The notes: generated by a model not told the origin, from the letters alone. A DNA stretch of 64,000 nt from Isoperla grammatica (GCA_945910005.1 OX246743.1:15896695-15960694), one strand, 5' to 3'; shown: positions 1 to 13,375, counted from the first letter of the stretch. Made by a program: numbers and translations.

Positions 1-926
1 CCCCCTGACGTCACGAAGGAACGTGGCGCCCATAGTTGGGACCAATCCGCTAACTGTTATACTTTCACGCGCTTAATGTACGACACTTATCTCGTTCTAG
101 CTGTTATAATACTCACTTTTTAGGTATAACCTATAGGAAAGCGTATTTAGTTCACATACCAGTGGTCAATATAAAGGTTATTTCAAAATTATAGACCCAG
201 TAGTTAACTTGTTATAACAATTCGCGCATCAAGAGGATAAAAGGAGCAAGGCGTGTTTTGTTTTTTCAACTTCAATTTGGCTAAAAACTAATGATCGGAT
301 TTTGACGAGAGTTTCTTCAGCATGTGTTCCAATAATGTGAGACAATAAGCAAATAAACTTTCTAGATAGAAATTGCTCAGAACGAAAATTCATAGCATGC
401 AATAATATGCAGGTGGTTGGGCCTCAAAAGTAGCAGTTTTGACCGTGAAACTAAGAAGCAAACTGGCCGTGAAACTAAGCACCTTGCATATTAGTGCATG
501 CTATGAATGTTCGTTCTGGGCATTTTCTATCAAGAAAGTTTATTTGCTTATTGTCTCACATTATTGGTACGTATTCTTAAGAAACTCTCGTCCAAATCCG
601 ATCATTAGTTTTTCGCCAATTGAAGTTGAAAAAACAAAATATACACCTTGGTCATTTCATCCTCTTCAGTGCGTGGATACTGGATTGTTATAACAAGTTA
701 ACTACTGGGTCTATAATTTTGAAATACCTAATCTTTATATTGACCACTGGTATGTGAACTAAATATGTTTTCCAGGTTATATCTTAAAAATGAATATTAT
801 AATAGCTAGAACGAGATAAGTGTGGATGTGTTTTGCGTGGATCCGTCTGGACAGTAGGGACTTTTCCCAACTGCTAGTCACGTGATACAGTACTCGGCGC
901 AAGCTCCGCCTATCACCACTCGTCAA
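1..926. mobile_element. Long fold-back (inverted-repeat) element, copy 1, cut by window start
   Basis: The left arm (about 60-400) is the reverse complement of the right arm (about 480-820). For example, the stretch around 150-220 is mirrored at 685-762. The loop is about 400-480. The right end reads ATCACCACTCGTCAA (912-926), which is the terminal inverted repeat of the second copy at 6743-7630. Relative to that copy it lies in the opposite orientation. The first bases are the CCCCCTGACGTCACG segment that sits just inside one terminus of copy 2, so only a few tens of bases are missing at the window edge. No coding sequence is seen, so it is non-autonomous. Confidence 0.75.
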
Positions 927-1647
927 GAGCAACAACAATAGACGCACATAGTGGAGTGCAGATCCATTAGGTTTTTTCGTTGAGTCGAGTGTAGAAATTT
1001 CCGGAGTGTTGGATAACTCGCTATAGATATGGCACGAAGTGTATAATTAGCTATCTGCGGATATGGGCTAGCCTACAGGTGCTAGTTTTTCGCAAGGCGC
1101 GATAAAACGAAAATGTGTTATTTGATGCGTTACATCAACCTTCACATAACCTAACCATATAATATGATAACCATAATGGTAAGACATCAAAATGCTCACC
1201 TACTGTGTTCTAAATTAGTTCCTGTAAGTGGGTGAGTGGGTAGACAATGTAGATACATATGTTTTGTTTTAATTTTTTTTATTTTATGTATTTATTGAAG
1301 TTGAACTGTGGAAAGACAGAAAGGAGTGGAATATATTAGTGGAGAAACGGGAGGAGGAAAGTTTCATGTTTATACTAGGCTGGCATGTCACCATAGAAAC
1401 CAATTCGTAGGGGACGTATTGTCCACTCCGTGCGTAGCGCTGTCAACGTTGGGGCCGCTGGGGCGAGATGTTGATGTGATAAGTGACTTATTCGTGGAAT
1501 TTGAATTTATTGGGTTTAAGGGCGCTTCAACCAGTTAGGTCATTTTGCGCCACCAAGATGGTGTTTTGCAAGCTAAATAATTAAGTAACTATGAAATTAG
1601 TAATTATGTTTTAATTTTATATGAATTAAATTTAAGTTATTTTATAT
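927..1647. other. No recognisable gene or repeat
   Basis: AT-rich sequence between the fold-back element and the LINE tail. A short open frame at 1308-1538 has no recognisable domain and is probably chance. Confidence 0.4.
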
Positions 1648-1928
1648 TTAATATTGGTTGTAATGTATTTTTTTAAATTGTTGAATAAACTGTGTGCGGA
1701 CAAGAAATTTTAAAAGTTTATCACAATTCTCGTATGACAAAAGTTCTTCATACAACGGGGAAAGGTTTAATTGTGTTTCCAACACATCATGTTTGGTACT
1801 TTCTGACAATATGTGACGTACAGTCAGAGTAACGTCACAAGTGTCACATTTTGGGACAACTTTTTCTCTAGTGAGGAGATAGCCATGAGTCAAACGAGTG
1901 TGGCCAATGCGAACCCGTGCCAACACAA

Positions 1929-2985
1929 CAGTGGCGTGCCGTCCATGGAAGCAATGGAAGCATTGCTTCCATTTTATTTTTAACTAAATTACCTATGTAT
2001 ACCCTCAATGCTCTTTAACAATATCGCTTAACAGTAACACTAAAATAGAATTAATGAACCAAACTTAAGTACCCGAATTATGCGAAATAACTGATAGCGC
2101 CATGAAAAATCCTTGTACCATATTATTCTACGAGTTTGAATTCGAGCGCCAGGCCTTCGCTGTGGGCCAAGCGACGAGGGTGGCCGTGGGTTGACGAAGA
2201 AAAGCCGAGTGGAAGCAATGCCTCCACCCGGCACCCGTAAGCCAGACTGTTCCAAACACGTGGGTTTAAAAGTTGTACGTGTTTTTACCTCTTTATAACC
2301 ATAAAACTGTTTCGTTTATTTTCTAAATTCATTCAGTGTGAGAAGGAATGCGATTCTACATTGATTAGTGGATTATTTGAGTATAATTGTAGTGTGTGAC
2401 AAGTGTTTGGTGTGTTGTTCGTCTACGCGCGAATAAGCAATAAAAAGGATTGCTTCCGAGTCTGCAGGCTCGATCGGATCGCTTGCTGTGGGCCAAGGAT
2501 CTAGGTCTAGCGCGAATGTGCACTCTTTTCTGAATTTGTACTTACAACTTTCAATAACCATGAATATGATTGAATGTTGTGTAATCGATGAATTATTTGC
2601 GCGCCCATTTAGCACTCCTTCTTTTCAAGAAAAATGTGCAATTATTGAGAGTGGCCGACCAACACCAGCTCTGCCAAATCTCAATACAAAAACTAAAAAA
2701 TGCACTCGGCATTTTAGCACTGATGTTTTATAATGGATCAGATTTTTGTTCGTAAATTTCTTATAATAAATTGCCTACAACTCGTTAAAAGGCTCTTACG
2801 GCAATCACGATAATCCAAAAAAATCCGGGGCTATGCGCCCCGGACCCGCATTGACTGGGGGGCCTACCCCCCAGACCCCCCATGCATGCATGTATTAGGG
2901 GGAGGGGTCTCACAAGTGCCATTGCCAAAGGATTACTTAAAAAAGTAGTTGCTTCCCCCATTAGAAAAGTCACGGCACGCCACTG
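1929..2985 (+). mobile_element. hAT-family transposon (internally deleted), 8-bp TSD CAACACAA
   Basis: The termini CAGTGGCGTGCCGT and ACGGCACGCCACTG are perfect inverted repeats of 14 bp, flanked by the 8-bp direct repeat CAACACAA at 1921-1928 and 2986-2993. An 8-bp duplication with CAGTGGCG-type ends is typical of the hAT superfamily. The interior carries the start of a transposase-like protein (2488-2733). The right subterminal region has the G/C-rich 'gggtctggggg' palindromes common in such elements. It is inserted inside a LINE coding remnant. Confidence 0.9.
2488..2733 (+). pseudogene. N-terminal fragment of hAT (ZMYM1/TTF-type) transposase
   Basis: The frame contains ELFARPFSTPSFQEKCAII followed by ESGRPTPALPNL and KKCTRHFS. 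The pattern FSxxSFxEKxxIIxxGRPTPxLxxL followed by TRxF is what I recognise from the region before the TTF zinc finger in ZMYM1-like/hAT transposases. The frame stops at 2733, well before the expected zinc finger and catalytic RNase-H-like fold (hAT transposases are usually 600 residues or more). The surrounding element is therefore non-autonomous. A natural start may be the ATG of MNMIECC about 70 bases into the frame. Confidence 0.6.
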
Positions 2986-3179
2986 CAACACAACCTCTTC
3001 CCGGCGAGAAAGACGGGAAGATGGAGGCCGAACTTTATTGATTAATTTAGGCATCACACTGTGCAAAAGATAATTGAGCCTGGCTTCAAAAAGATAATTG
3101 AGCCTGGCTTCCTTTAAATTGACCTTGTTGTTGTTCAAGGTTCAATAGTCCAGGCAACGCCACATCTCGCGGTGACATG

Positions 3180-3957
3180 CAGGGGCGTAGGAACTATTTT
3201 TGTAATGGGGGGGTCAGGATATTTCAAAGTGACTTTAGGCAAAAATAGCTGGGGGGTTTGGGGGGCGAGCCCCCCAACTACAGCGCCGCAGGCGATTTTA
3301 AAAAAAATCAGGGTTTTTTGAGTGATTTCTGAGCGTTTCAGAAAAAATACCGGACTGAATGCAATACTGAAATGCTGTCGTTTGTGTAGTGAAAAAAAAA
3401 CAGAAAACCTAAACAAAAATGGAACACTGAAGGTAATTATTAGGTATTGAGTTTTGGAGTTTGGAAAGTTGGGAGTAAGGTAGCTGTTGATAGGTAGGCT
3501 ACTTGGCTAGCCGTGAAATTTAAGCTAAAGAAAGCAGCTATGGGCCTATATTATAATAAATACAAAATCGAATGATTTTACTATATTTATTTTTTGCCTA
3601 TGATTTGTTACATTTTTAACATGGCATGGCTTTATGGAGCCCCAAAAACGTTAACTCTTTGCGCGTTAGCGCTACATTTGATAAACTCGCCTCGCCTCGC
3701 GAAGACGGCAACGACGTCTAGCGGAGGTATCCCAATGGGCGCACAGGTTCAAACTGCTAGCGGCTGGGACGCTGCCCATATATTAAATACCCAATGCCCC
3801 CAGTAATCTGTAGGGGCGCAAGTTGAAACTTGAGTGTTGGCGGCCGGAATGATGATAGCCTAGCCCACTTGTTGGCTTGACCCCCCCACTGGGGGGGTCA
3901 AGCCAACAAGTGGGGGGGGGAGTTTCCCCCCCATCCCCCCCCGTTCCTACGCCCCTG
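3180..3957. mobile_element. hAT-type MITE, TSD GTGACATG
   Basis: TIRs CAGGGGCGTAGGAAC / GTTCCTACGCCCCTG are perfect over 15 bp. The 8-bp direct repeat GTGACATG lies at 3172-3179 and 3958-3965. Inside the right end is a strong hairpin (about 3868-3915) with the arms CTTGTTGGCTTGACCCCCCC and its complement. No transposase is seen. It is a second hAT-type element, with a different TIR from the one at 1929. Confidence 0.88.
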
Positions 3958-3965
3958 GTGACATG

Positions 3966-4754
3966 CCGGTCTGGTATGGAGTAGATTTTTTTTATAGATG
4001 GAGGTGGAGAGTCACCACTCAACCCAACACAGGTGGAACTGAGTTGAAGATTATTATGATTATGTTTATGTTTATTTATTTATGGATGTATTTATTATTT
4101 CCTGCTTTGTGTTCCGTTCTGCCACGAAGTCCAGAACCCGCTGGTCGAGGATGTCTTGAGGAGTTCACCGACGACGCGTTGTATCGCCTCACGCAACGCA
4201 ACCTGTTCGGTGGACGGTAGCTTCGCGCCCAAACAATGCTCGCAGGACTGGTGCTACTGCGCCACAGAGACTGGCCAACCGCTGTCAAGATACCGCCTCG
4301 CCAAACAACTCGGTGACAAGATGGAGTGCAGTAAGTCTTCGAGTTCTGTCAGAGCAAAGAGTCCATAAAGAAGAAGTTTCTTTATCGACTCTGGTCATGG
4401 GTACAGCAAATGCGTACACTGTAGCGCTGCGAGCGCTCCCCATATATGGTTGTTTTGGGACAAAATTATGGGCGCTGACATCTTGAAATTTGACGCCATT
4501 AAATTTTCGGAAGTTGTGTGAGGCACGGCATTATGAAATATTTTGAAGGCTACTAACTTGTTTTGACCATGGCATCAATCACTTTAGAGAATTGCCATTA
4601 ATTAATTGCATGGATAAAACAAGAAAGTAGCTTCATAATTCAGGCTCTGAACGCCATAGCTTATTGGCTAGATCAAAGATTACAACTTGATTCAACTTTG
4701 ATAACCCTTAAAACTTATGTGTTAAACCGACCTTTTAACAACATCATATTAATA
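3966..4754. other. Unassigned, with one imperfect hairpin
   Basis: No domain is recognised in the short frames. An imperfect inverted repeat at about 4345-4395 (ending TTTATCGACTCTG) resembles the hairpin at 16326-16368. Confidence 0.35.
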
Positions 4755-6645
<1,891 letters not shown>

Positions 6646-6742
6646 GATGGTAGAGTGCACAGCCAATTCATTTGTCTCACCAGTTGTGTTGTAATCCAAG
6701 GCAAGGTCGTGAATTGTGTAGCCTATAATTAAACAGTGTTTC

Positions 6743-7630
6743 AATTGACGAGTGGTGATAGGCGGAGCTTGCGCCGAGTACTGTGTCACGTGACTAGCAG
6801 TTGGGAAAAGTCCATACTGTCCGAACGGATCCACGCACACTTATCTCGTTGTAACTGTTATAATATTCATTTCTAAGATATAACTAATGGAAAAGCATAT
6901 CTAGCTCACATACCAGGGGTCAATATAAATGTTATTTCAAAATTATAGCCGCAGTAGTTAACTTGTTATAACAATTAACGCATCGTAGAGGATCAAGTGA
7001 GCAAGGTGTGTTTTGTTTTTCGGATTTTGACGAGAGTTTCTTAAGGATGTGTACCAATAATGTGAGACAATAAGCAAATAAACTTTCTAGATAGAAAATG
7101 CCCAGAACGAAAATTCATAGCATGCACTAATATGCAAGGTGCGTACATAGTTTCACGGTCCAAATCGCTACTTTTGAGGCCCAGCCGCTACACCATGCAT
7201 ATGAGTGCATGCTATGAATTTTCGTTCTGGGCATTTTCTATCTAGAAAGTTTGTTTGCTTATTGACTCACATTATTGGTACACATTCCTAAGAAACTCTC
7301 GTCAAAATCCGATCATTAGTTTTTTGCCAATTGAAGTTGAAAGAACATAACACACCTTGCTCATTTGATCCTCTTCAATGCGTGAATTGTTGTAACAAGT
7401 TAACTACTGGGTCTATAATTTTGAAATAACATTTATATTGACCACTGGTATGTGAACTTAATATTTATTCATATAGGTTATGTCTAAAAAATGAATATTA
7501 TAACAGATAGAACGAGATAAGTGTCGTACATTAAGCGCTTGAAATCGTAACTGTCAGCGGATTTGTCCCAACTATGGGCCACACGTTGCTTCGTGACGTC
7601 AGGGGGTGGGTAAATCACCACTCGTCAATT
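6743..7630. mobile_element. Long fold-back element, copy 2 (complete)
   Basis: Termini AATTGACGAGTGGTGAT and ATCACCACTCGTCAATT form 17-bp perfect TIRs. Arms of about 300 bp (about 6830-7140 and 7200-7545) are near-complementary, so a single strand can fold almost end to end. The right subterminal part carries GACGTCAGGGGG, as at the left end of copy 1. There is no transposase and no convincing TSD, so the superfamily is unknown. Confidence 0.82.
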
Positions 7631-8689
7631 AGATGTTAGAGAGAACTAGAACATTTAGTTGGTAAAGTCTGGTTACCAAAAGAATATCGTTATGTAATAG
7701 TCAGGCTGACAACTTAACATACCCGCCAGACACATGCAAACGGTAGTTGAACATCGAAATTCGGCCCTGTGAAGTTGTCGGATTGCTGCAACCAATGCAA
7801 CCAACGTTGCAATGACAAAACTTTTGTTTTTACTTCTTGTGCCAAGATGGCTTTTTCAGCCATTCACACACACAACTAGATTGTTTAATAATGTTCCATT
7901 CAACAAGTTTTCTCAAAACTTGATGTTTGCGAAAGTATTGTATTTTATTGTTTGTTGTATTATATACAATTTCACAACTTTTAAATTTTTAGTTAGTGCT
8001 AAACGAAACACGATTTCAAATGCCAAGTGGAATTTTTTTTTGTCAAAAGTCAACATTGAAGTTTCCCCGTGAAAGTAGTCCCAGGAGCAGGAGCCAGGAC
8101 CAGACGTTAGCCTGTAGCCAACTCTCGTGCTCAAGTTTGATATGGTTTATTCGTATCAGATATTCTAGTGTTATGTCCACTTATTTCGGCTTCAACTGGA
8201 TAACTGAACACAGTTCACATGAAAAGGTAAGTCTGGCAATAACATCTCTAATGTTTAGTGACCCGAGTCTACACAAACAGGCTATAGGTTATTTCCTGAG
8301 GGCAGCCATCTTTGGTTGTGTGGCGTATGAATACATAGGCAACCGGAAATACTTAACCAAAAATTACGTAACGCATTTCATACTCGGTTTCCATGTCTCT
8401 TGCCGCGCGGCGCGCGCGCGACACCCCTGCTGTGATTGGTCATGCGCCGTCGCGCGCATCGTCTCGCCACGCGTCAAAATACACGGAGCACGAGGCCAGT
8501 TGTTGGTACAACATATTGTGAAGTACTGGGATTATTTATTTAAAAATTACAATTAAAAATTAAAAATCTCCGCATAGCTCACACACACCGCTCCAACATC
8601 AAAACCGTCACTAACCAAACAAAACCTTCAATTTCTTCAACATTTGAAATCACTTGTTGCCCCCACCGCCAACGCGATGTGACAATTAA
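7631..8689. other. No recognisable gene
   Basis: Mixed-composition sequence. Open frames at 7812-8072 and 7996-8556 show no domain. The only notable item is a 40-bp fragment of the 11-kb array unit (separate entry) next to a GC-rich patch at about 8400-8470. Confidence 0.4.
8475..8514 (+). repeat. Orphan 40-bp piece of the 106-bp array unit
   Basis: AAAATACACGGAGCACGAGG followed by CCAGTTGTTGGTACAACATA is the same sequence that follows the exon piece in each 106-bp unit at 11.15-11.98 kb. It occurs here without the exon half. Confidence 0.85.
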
Positions 8690-9185
8690 GGGTACATTCC
8701 GTAATCTCTACATAATGCCCAAGGTTGGGCGTCTGCGGGCTTGTCTGGGCACGACAGGTTTCGGTACGCCTTGTGCGGACAGCGAAATTCAACATGGCGA
8801 TTATGGCTTACTTACCTTTACTCATAGCATCTGACTCTTCTCTTGTAACACGAATGTTGTGTACAATTCCGGTATTCTCGTCTAGTAACGCAACATTAAC
8901 AAATTGAAAGTATCCCCGAGACCTACTCTCACCCACATACGCCATTTTTCGACAACAAGCGCATATTTCCCGTTTTTTTTAGGGTTAGGGGGCCACAATC
9001 CACCGCCGTGACAATCCCCTGACAGCACATTCACTTTTGAATTGCCGCCATGCCCGGAGAAAAGGCTTGGGCGTTGCGGGCGTGCCCAAGACGCTACCCA
9101 AGCAGGTTACGGAATGGTGCACGGGCGCGTGGAGAATGGTTACGGAATGGACTGGGCATACATGTACAGGTTACGGAACGTACCC
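8690..9185. mobile_element. PIF/Harbinger-like MITE, TSD TAA
   Basis: The left end GGGTACATTCCGTAATCT and the right end (reverse complement GGGTACGTTCCGTAACCT) are TIRs with two mismatches, continuing imperfectly for about 20 bp more. They are flanked by TAA at 8687-8689 and 9186-9188. A 3-bp TWA duplication is the PIF/Harbinger signature. No transposase is seen. Confidence 0.72.
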
Positions 9186-9649
9186 TAAGTTTAACGCGAA
9201 CGACACTCGTCGGTAGACTTATCACGCGGTAAGTTAACGCGCGATTCCAAACAACAATTTCGTAACGTGCGGTAAACGTATCGAAAAGAGGTAGCCGTTG
9301 CAGCAGAGCAGCGCCTCTTATATATTAGTTTGTTTATGTTTTCGAGACGGCTGTGCATATTATAGAAAGTTAACCAATGAAAACGCGTGAACAAATGCAA
9401 TCAATTTCAAATCAAGCTGTCAAAAACCAACACATATCTAAACAAATCTTCTCTCAGCTCTCAAAGGGATTAGAAGTATTTATTAAATTCATTCTATGCA
9501 GTCACAAATACTGTCTGCCCTAGTCGTCTTCATTAACTAACTAGTTAAGCACCTCGAAGGATTGTGCAACATTTGCCAGGGCTAGCCTAGGCAATGAATG
9601 AATGCGCGCAGCCAGCTTGAAGTCAAAGTTTCAAAAGTAAGGTTATGTT

Positions 9650-10252
9650 TCCCCCAGGGATTGGAACCTTTATTCATAAAGGTTCCGGTTCCGGTTCCGG
9701 TTCCAGTCAACGATTTTATAACGGTTCCGGTTCCGGTTCCGGTTCTGGATGTATAAAGGTTCCGCAAGAACCGGTTCGAAACGATTCTTAAGGGTTCCGG
9801 TTCCGGTTCCCAATAATTTTAGAAATCATAGAATATTGAAAATATTTCAAATTAAATATATTTCGTTATGGAATTTTGGAAAGCTAAAATTAAACAAAGT
9901 GGTAAAATATAATCACTAGGGCTTAATGTTTGTAGTAGAGCTGTACTTTTATTTTTAGGTCTTTATATAATACGTACATGCTTTGTTGTTAAACAAGATA
10001 AATGCATTGATATTATACATAGGATTTTAATTTTTACACAAATTACTTTCTTGTTTATGTGATCAATGTTTTACTTAGTAAGTTAATATATCTATAAAAT
10101 ATATCTAAACATATCTAAATCATAATATTTGTAAGATGCAAAGAGTATAATAAACGTGTACTGCTAAATATTTAATAGCAGTAAAAGAAAAGATGTATAT
10201 ACCTCTCGAATCTAGACACATAAAATAGAAATACATAATAACAATAACTGCA

Positions 10253-10318
<66 letters not shown>

Positions 10319-10836
10319 GCTTTTATTATTATTGTTATTATTATACACAATTTATTATAACTATGATGACGATGACGATGATTGAACAAGTAGAATAATT
10401 TTTCGTCTGAATAATTTCACGTCTGAACTCCGAAATGTACACAAAAAACGACGACCCTCTTAGTCTACTCGAAAGTGAACAACGGCCAAGGGTTAACTTT
10501 ACTAGCTAAACTCGCAACTTATAGGTAGTGTAATATGGCCTGAGCCACTCCTTAGGGGTGCAGTATTAGCGAGACGAGAAGTGACCAATGGCATGACAGG
10601 ATACAAAAAGATGCGCTCATAGAAAAAAGCGGGATGAGTCTTTCAGAAATAAGCGAGGGAACTTCAAACGTTTTTGGCACGAAAAGTTGGATTCATCATT
10701 TCTTCATTGTGCATTTTGGAACATTTAAGAACCGTTAAGAACCGTTAAGAACCTTACAGGATAAAACGGTTCGGTTCCGGTTCCGGTTCCATAAATCGTA
10801 GGTTTTAACGGTTCCGGTTCCGGTTCCTTCCCCTTT
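9650..10836. repeat. Element or region with GGTTCC-hexamer ends
   Basis: Clusters of the hexamer GGTTCC occur at 9655-9812 and 10735-10830, the latter partly inverted (AAGAACCGTTAAGAACC). The region between is AT-rich and holds a trinucleotide microsatellite. hAT elements with such subterminal hexamers exist, but no clean TSD was found. A similar but weaker cluster lies at 25166-25310. Confidence 0.45.
10254..10318. repeat. (ATT)n microsatellite
   Basis: About 21 perfect ATT units. Confidence 0.95.
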
Positions 10837-11149
10837 ACATACGGTTTCCATCTCGCCATGCAATTGATGATGTTTCTTCATATTGAAATCAATTTAGAAC
10901 TCCAAATATGTAACAGTTGTATCGTTTACGTACCAAAATCTTTTAATAAATCAAGTAATATAACTGAAGTGGACATTCGAAAGTCGGCCATGTTTGTTTA
11001 ACGCATTGCTAACGGCAGGGGTTAGGTCCGTGATAAGTTTGTCGACAGATGTATCGACGCCTGTCGTTACGAATAGATCGGGAATCGCGTCGTTACGTTT
11101 CCGCCTACCGTAACGACAAGAAAGCTGCGTTAAAGTGATCACGGCCATT

Positions 11150-11975
11150 CAGAATCGCACTGCTCACCCTCCCACGCCAGTTTGGTGTGACACGCCCGGT
11201 CCGCGCGCTTATCCTCGCAGCCGCAGCAAAATACACGGAGCACGAGGCCAGTTGTTGGTACAACATACCTGACCCTCCCACGCCAGTTTGGTGTGACACG
11301 CCCGGTCCTCGCGCATATCCTCGCAGCCGCAGCAGAATACACGGAGCACGAGGCCAGTTGTTGGTACAACATACCTGACCCTCCCACGCCAGTTTGGTGT
11401 GACACGCCCGGTCCTCGCGCTTATCCTCGCAGCCGCAGCAAAATACACGGAGCACGAGGCCAGTTGTTGGTACAACATACCTGACCCTCCCACGCCAGTT
11501 TGGTGTGACACGCCCGGTCCTCGCGCATATCCTCGCAGCCGCAGCAGAATACACGGAGCACGAGGCCAGTTGTTGGTACAACATACCTGACCCTCCCACG
11601 CCAGTTTGGTGTGACACGCCCGGTCCTCGCGCTTATCCTCGCAGCCGCAGCAAAATACACGGAGCACGAGGCCAGTTGTTGGTACAACATACCTGACCCT
11701 CCCACGCCAGTTTGGTGTGACACGCCCGGTCCGCGCACATATCCTCGCAGCCGCAGCAAAATACACGGAGCACGAGGCCAGTTGTTGGTACAACATACCT
11801 GACCCTCCCACGCCAGTTTGGTGTGACACGCCCGGTCCGCGCGCATATCCTCGCAGCCGCAGCAAAATACACGGAGCACGAGGCCAGTTGTTGGTACAAC
11901 ATACCTGACCCTCCCACGCCAGTTTGGTGTGACACGCCCGGTCCGCGCGCATATCCTCGCAGCCGCAGCAGGTGA
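11150..11975 (-). repeat. 106-bp tandem array made of an exon 3' end, a splice donor and intron start
   Basis: Eight copies start every 106 bp (GTGTGACACGCCCGGTCC at about 11188, 11294 and so on to 11930). On the minus strand each unit contains the Cys-rich coding tail (CCGCED..ADRACHTKLAWEG), then GGTCAG|GTATGT, a good 5' splice site, then about 40 bp of intron. Only the copy next to 12 kb is joined to the rest of exon B1. Because 106 is 1 mod 3 and the unit has no stop on minus, all three minus frames stay open through the array. Those long frames should not be taken as a protein. Confidence 0.85.
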
Positions 11976-12364
11976 GTTTGACGCCGCCCCCGATCGGGTT
12001 GACTCGGGTGGTGCACAGGCGACATCCGGCCAACGCGGGCAGCACGATCAGTGGCTCGTAGGGACTCTCCGCGTCCTCTTCTGTGGGCACCGGCGTCGCC
12101 TCGTCGAGACTTGCCGTGACGTCGCCGTCCGCGTCCTCTTGGACGGTGGCCGTCTCGTCGAGACTTTCTGAAACGTCGCCGTTTGTGTCCTTTTCTGGGG
12201 TCACCCGGCGTCGCCTCGTCGAGACTTGCCGTGACGTCATTGTCCACGTTCTCTTGGACGGTGGCCGTCTCGTCGAGACTTGCCTTAACGTCGCCGTCCG
12301 CGTCCTCTTGGACGGTGGCCTCCGCGTTCAATGACTCATTCAGCGTCTCGTCACAAGATATCAC
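11905..12364 (-). CDS. Exon B1 of an unrecognised acidic, Cys-rich protein (frameshifted)
   Basis: A minus-strand exon bounded by TTGCAG|GTGATATCTTG (acceptor, phase 0) and GGTCAG|GTATGT (donor). It encodes about 153 residues: CDET-containing start, three to four ~20-residue acidic repeats of the type ATVQEDADGDVxASLDE, then a module with CRLC, NPIGGGVKLTCCGCED and ACHTKLAW. It is clearly homologous to the exon at 24300-24521, which has only one acidic segment. The length is 460 bp, one more than a multiple of three. An extra base in the CCC/GGG run at 12204-12206 breaks the frame; it could be a real lesion or a sequencing error. The CxxC...CxxC...C layout suggests a small metal-binding or disulphide module. 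Function unknown. Confidence 0.6.
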
Positions 12365-12496
12365 CTGCAACATCAGCTTCGTTCAATGTCACACCGCCTA
12401 GCAGGCTTTGTTCAACGTCTCGTCGCCAGACATCTCCTCCAACAACGACACCATTGGTCAATCTCTTTACAAATAAGACAGATTGTAATTATTCAC

Positions 12497-12575
12497 CGAC
12501 TCTGTAGCTCAGTGGTCAGAGTGCCCGCCCGGCCCGACATGCATCTACGTTCGATTCCCAGTGGGGTCGGTTCTT
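12497..12575 (+). repeat. tRNA-like sequence (SINE head or tRNA pseudogene)
   Basis: It contains a good RNA polymerase III A box (TAGCTCAGTGG, 12505-12515) and B box (GTTCGATTCCC, 12549-12559), 33 bp apart. CCGACTC and GGGTCGG can pair at the ends. The D and T arms do not fold properly and no clear anticodon arm is formed, so a functional tRNA is unlikely. It lies in the intron between exons A1 and B1. Confidence 0.5.
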
Positions 12576-12782
12576 TACTCCATCCCCTGTTTTTCCAACG
12601 CAAGCCACTGCGTTGACACAATGCGTTGACGCAGATTACTTCAATTTTCTGTAACTTTCAGCACATCAGGAGATCCAATTAAAGTAATCCAGATCAACGC
12701 AGTGGGTTGCTTTGGAAAAACGCTGGCATTGGAACTTAGCTTTATGTATCGTATATATATGTATAAGGCTGTGCATGCTTAC

Positions 12783-13375
12783 ACCCTCCTCTCCCTCCCC
12801 AAGGGGACACGGCTCCAGGGGTGGCACTTCCTCTTCGTCCTCGTTCGTTTCCGGCGGGGCAGGGCCCTTGAGCGTGAGGTACGCCGTCGTGTTTATCGTC
12901 TCCCCTAGCGGCACGGGGGGCGGGAGGTCGTTGCCCTGGCTGTCCTTGGCGGCGAACGGAACGTCTGGAGGTTCCGGTTCCTTCGGCGGGAGAGTGCTCA
13001 TGATCGTGAGGCACGCCTTCTTCTCGCCTAACGTCATCGTCACATAGGGAGGCACTTCTCCTCTACCTGAAGTTCCGTTTCTTCCGAGGGGAGAGGTTTC
13101 CGTTTCTTCCGAGGGGAGAGGTTTTTCCTCGGCGGGAGGTTTCGTTTCCTCCGCGGGGGGAGGTTCCTCCGCTGCGGGAGATTCCGTTCCTCCCTCACCG
13201 GGAAGTTCCGTTTCCTCCGAGGGGGGAGTTTCCTCCGCGTCAGGGGGCGGAGCCTCCTCGGCTGGCGGCTCGTCCAAGTTCAGGAGCGCCTTCAGTTCGT
13301 TGGAGGCTTCAGTATCGCTGACTGCGATCCTAATCACGGTGATGTTCTTGGCCTCTCCTTCCGCGGCGTCCGCTT
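12783..13375 (-). CDS. Exon A1 of the same gene: Pro/Glu-rich acidic exon
   Basis: A minus-strand exon between CGTGTACAG|AAGCGG (acceptor, phase 1) and GGGT|GTAAGCATGC (donor, phase 0), about 593 bp. It encodes AKNITVIRIAVSD, then NELKALLNLDEPPAEE, a low-complexity Pro/Glu stretch, a middle block (TMTLGEKKACLTIMSTLPP) and an end VPPLEPCPLGEGEEG. The exon at 25587-25891 has the same start, the same LKALLxLxEPPAEE motif and the same PLEPCPLGE end with identical splice phases, but lacks the middle block. Exon A1 then B1 on minus matches A2 then B2, so the pair is a duplicated gene segment. No family is recognised; a secreted or intracellular acidic protein is equally possible. Confidence 0.62.

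Larger units (their letters stand above)
1648..3140 (-). pseudogene. C-terminal fragment of a Jockey/I-type non-LTR retrotransposon ORF2, split by a hAT element
   Basis: On the minus strand, 3140-2994 encodes a segment ending RPPSSRLSRREEVVL, and 1928-1648 continues in the same frame with ARVRIGHTRLTHGYLL followed by a Cys-rich block (CDTCDVTLTVRHIL). The Arg-Glu-Glu / RIGHTRLTHGYLL / CxxC-HIL order is the classical C-terminal tail of Jockey/I-superfamily ORF2 proteins, downstream of RT and RNase H. The two halves are separated exactly by the hAT element at 1929-2985, and removing it with one 8-bp target copy restores an open frame. No RT domain is present, so this is a 3' remnant. The terminal stop lies near 1648. 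Confidence 0.8.

Noticed and set aside
7996..8556. 186-codon plus frame
   Set aside because: No recognisable domain, and its 3' part runs into the orphan 40-bp repeat piece.
11209..12240. 343-codon minus frame across the 106-bp array
   Set aside because: Only the part joined to exon B1 is coding-like; the rest reads through intron pieces in shifting frames.
12497..12575. Functional tRNA gene
   Set aside because: A and B boxes are present but the D and T arms do not fold; more likely a SINE head.
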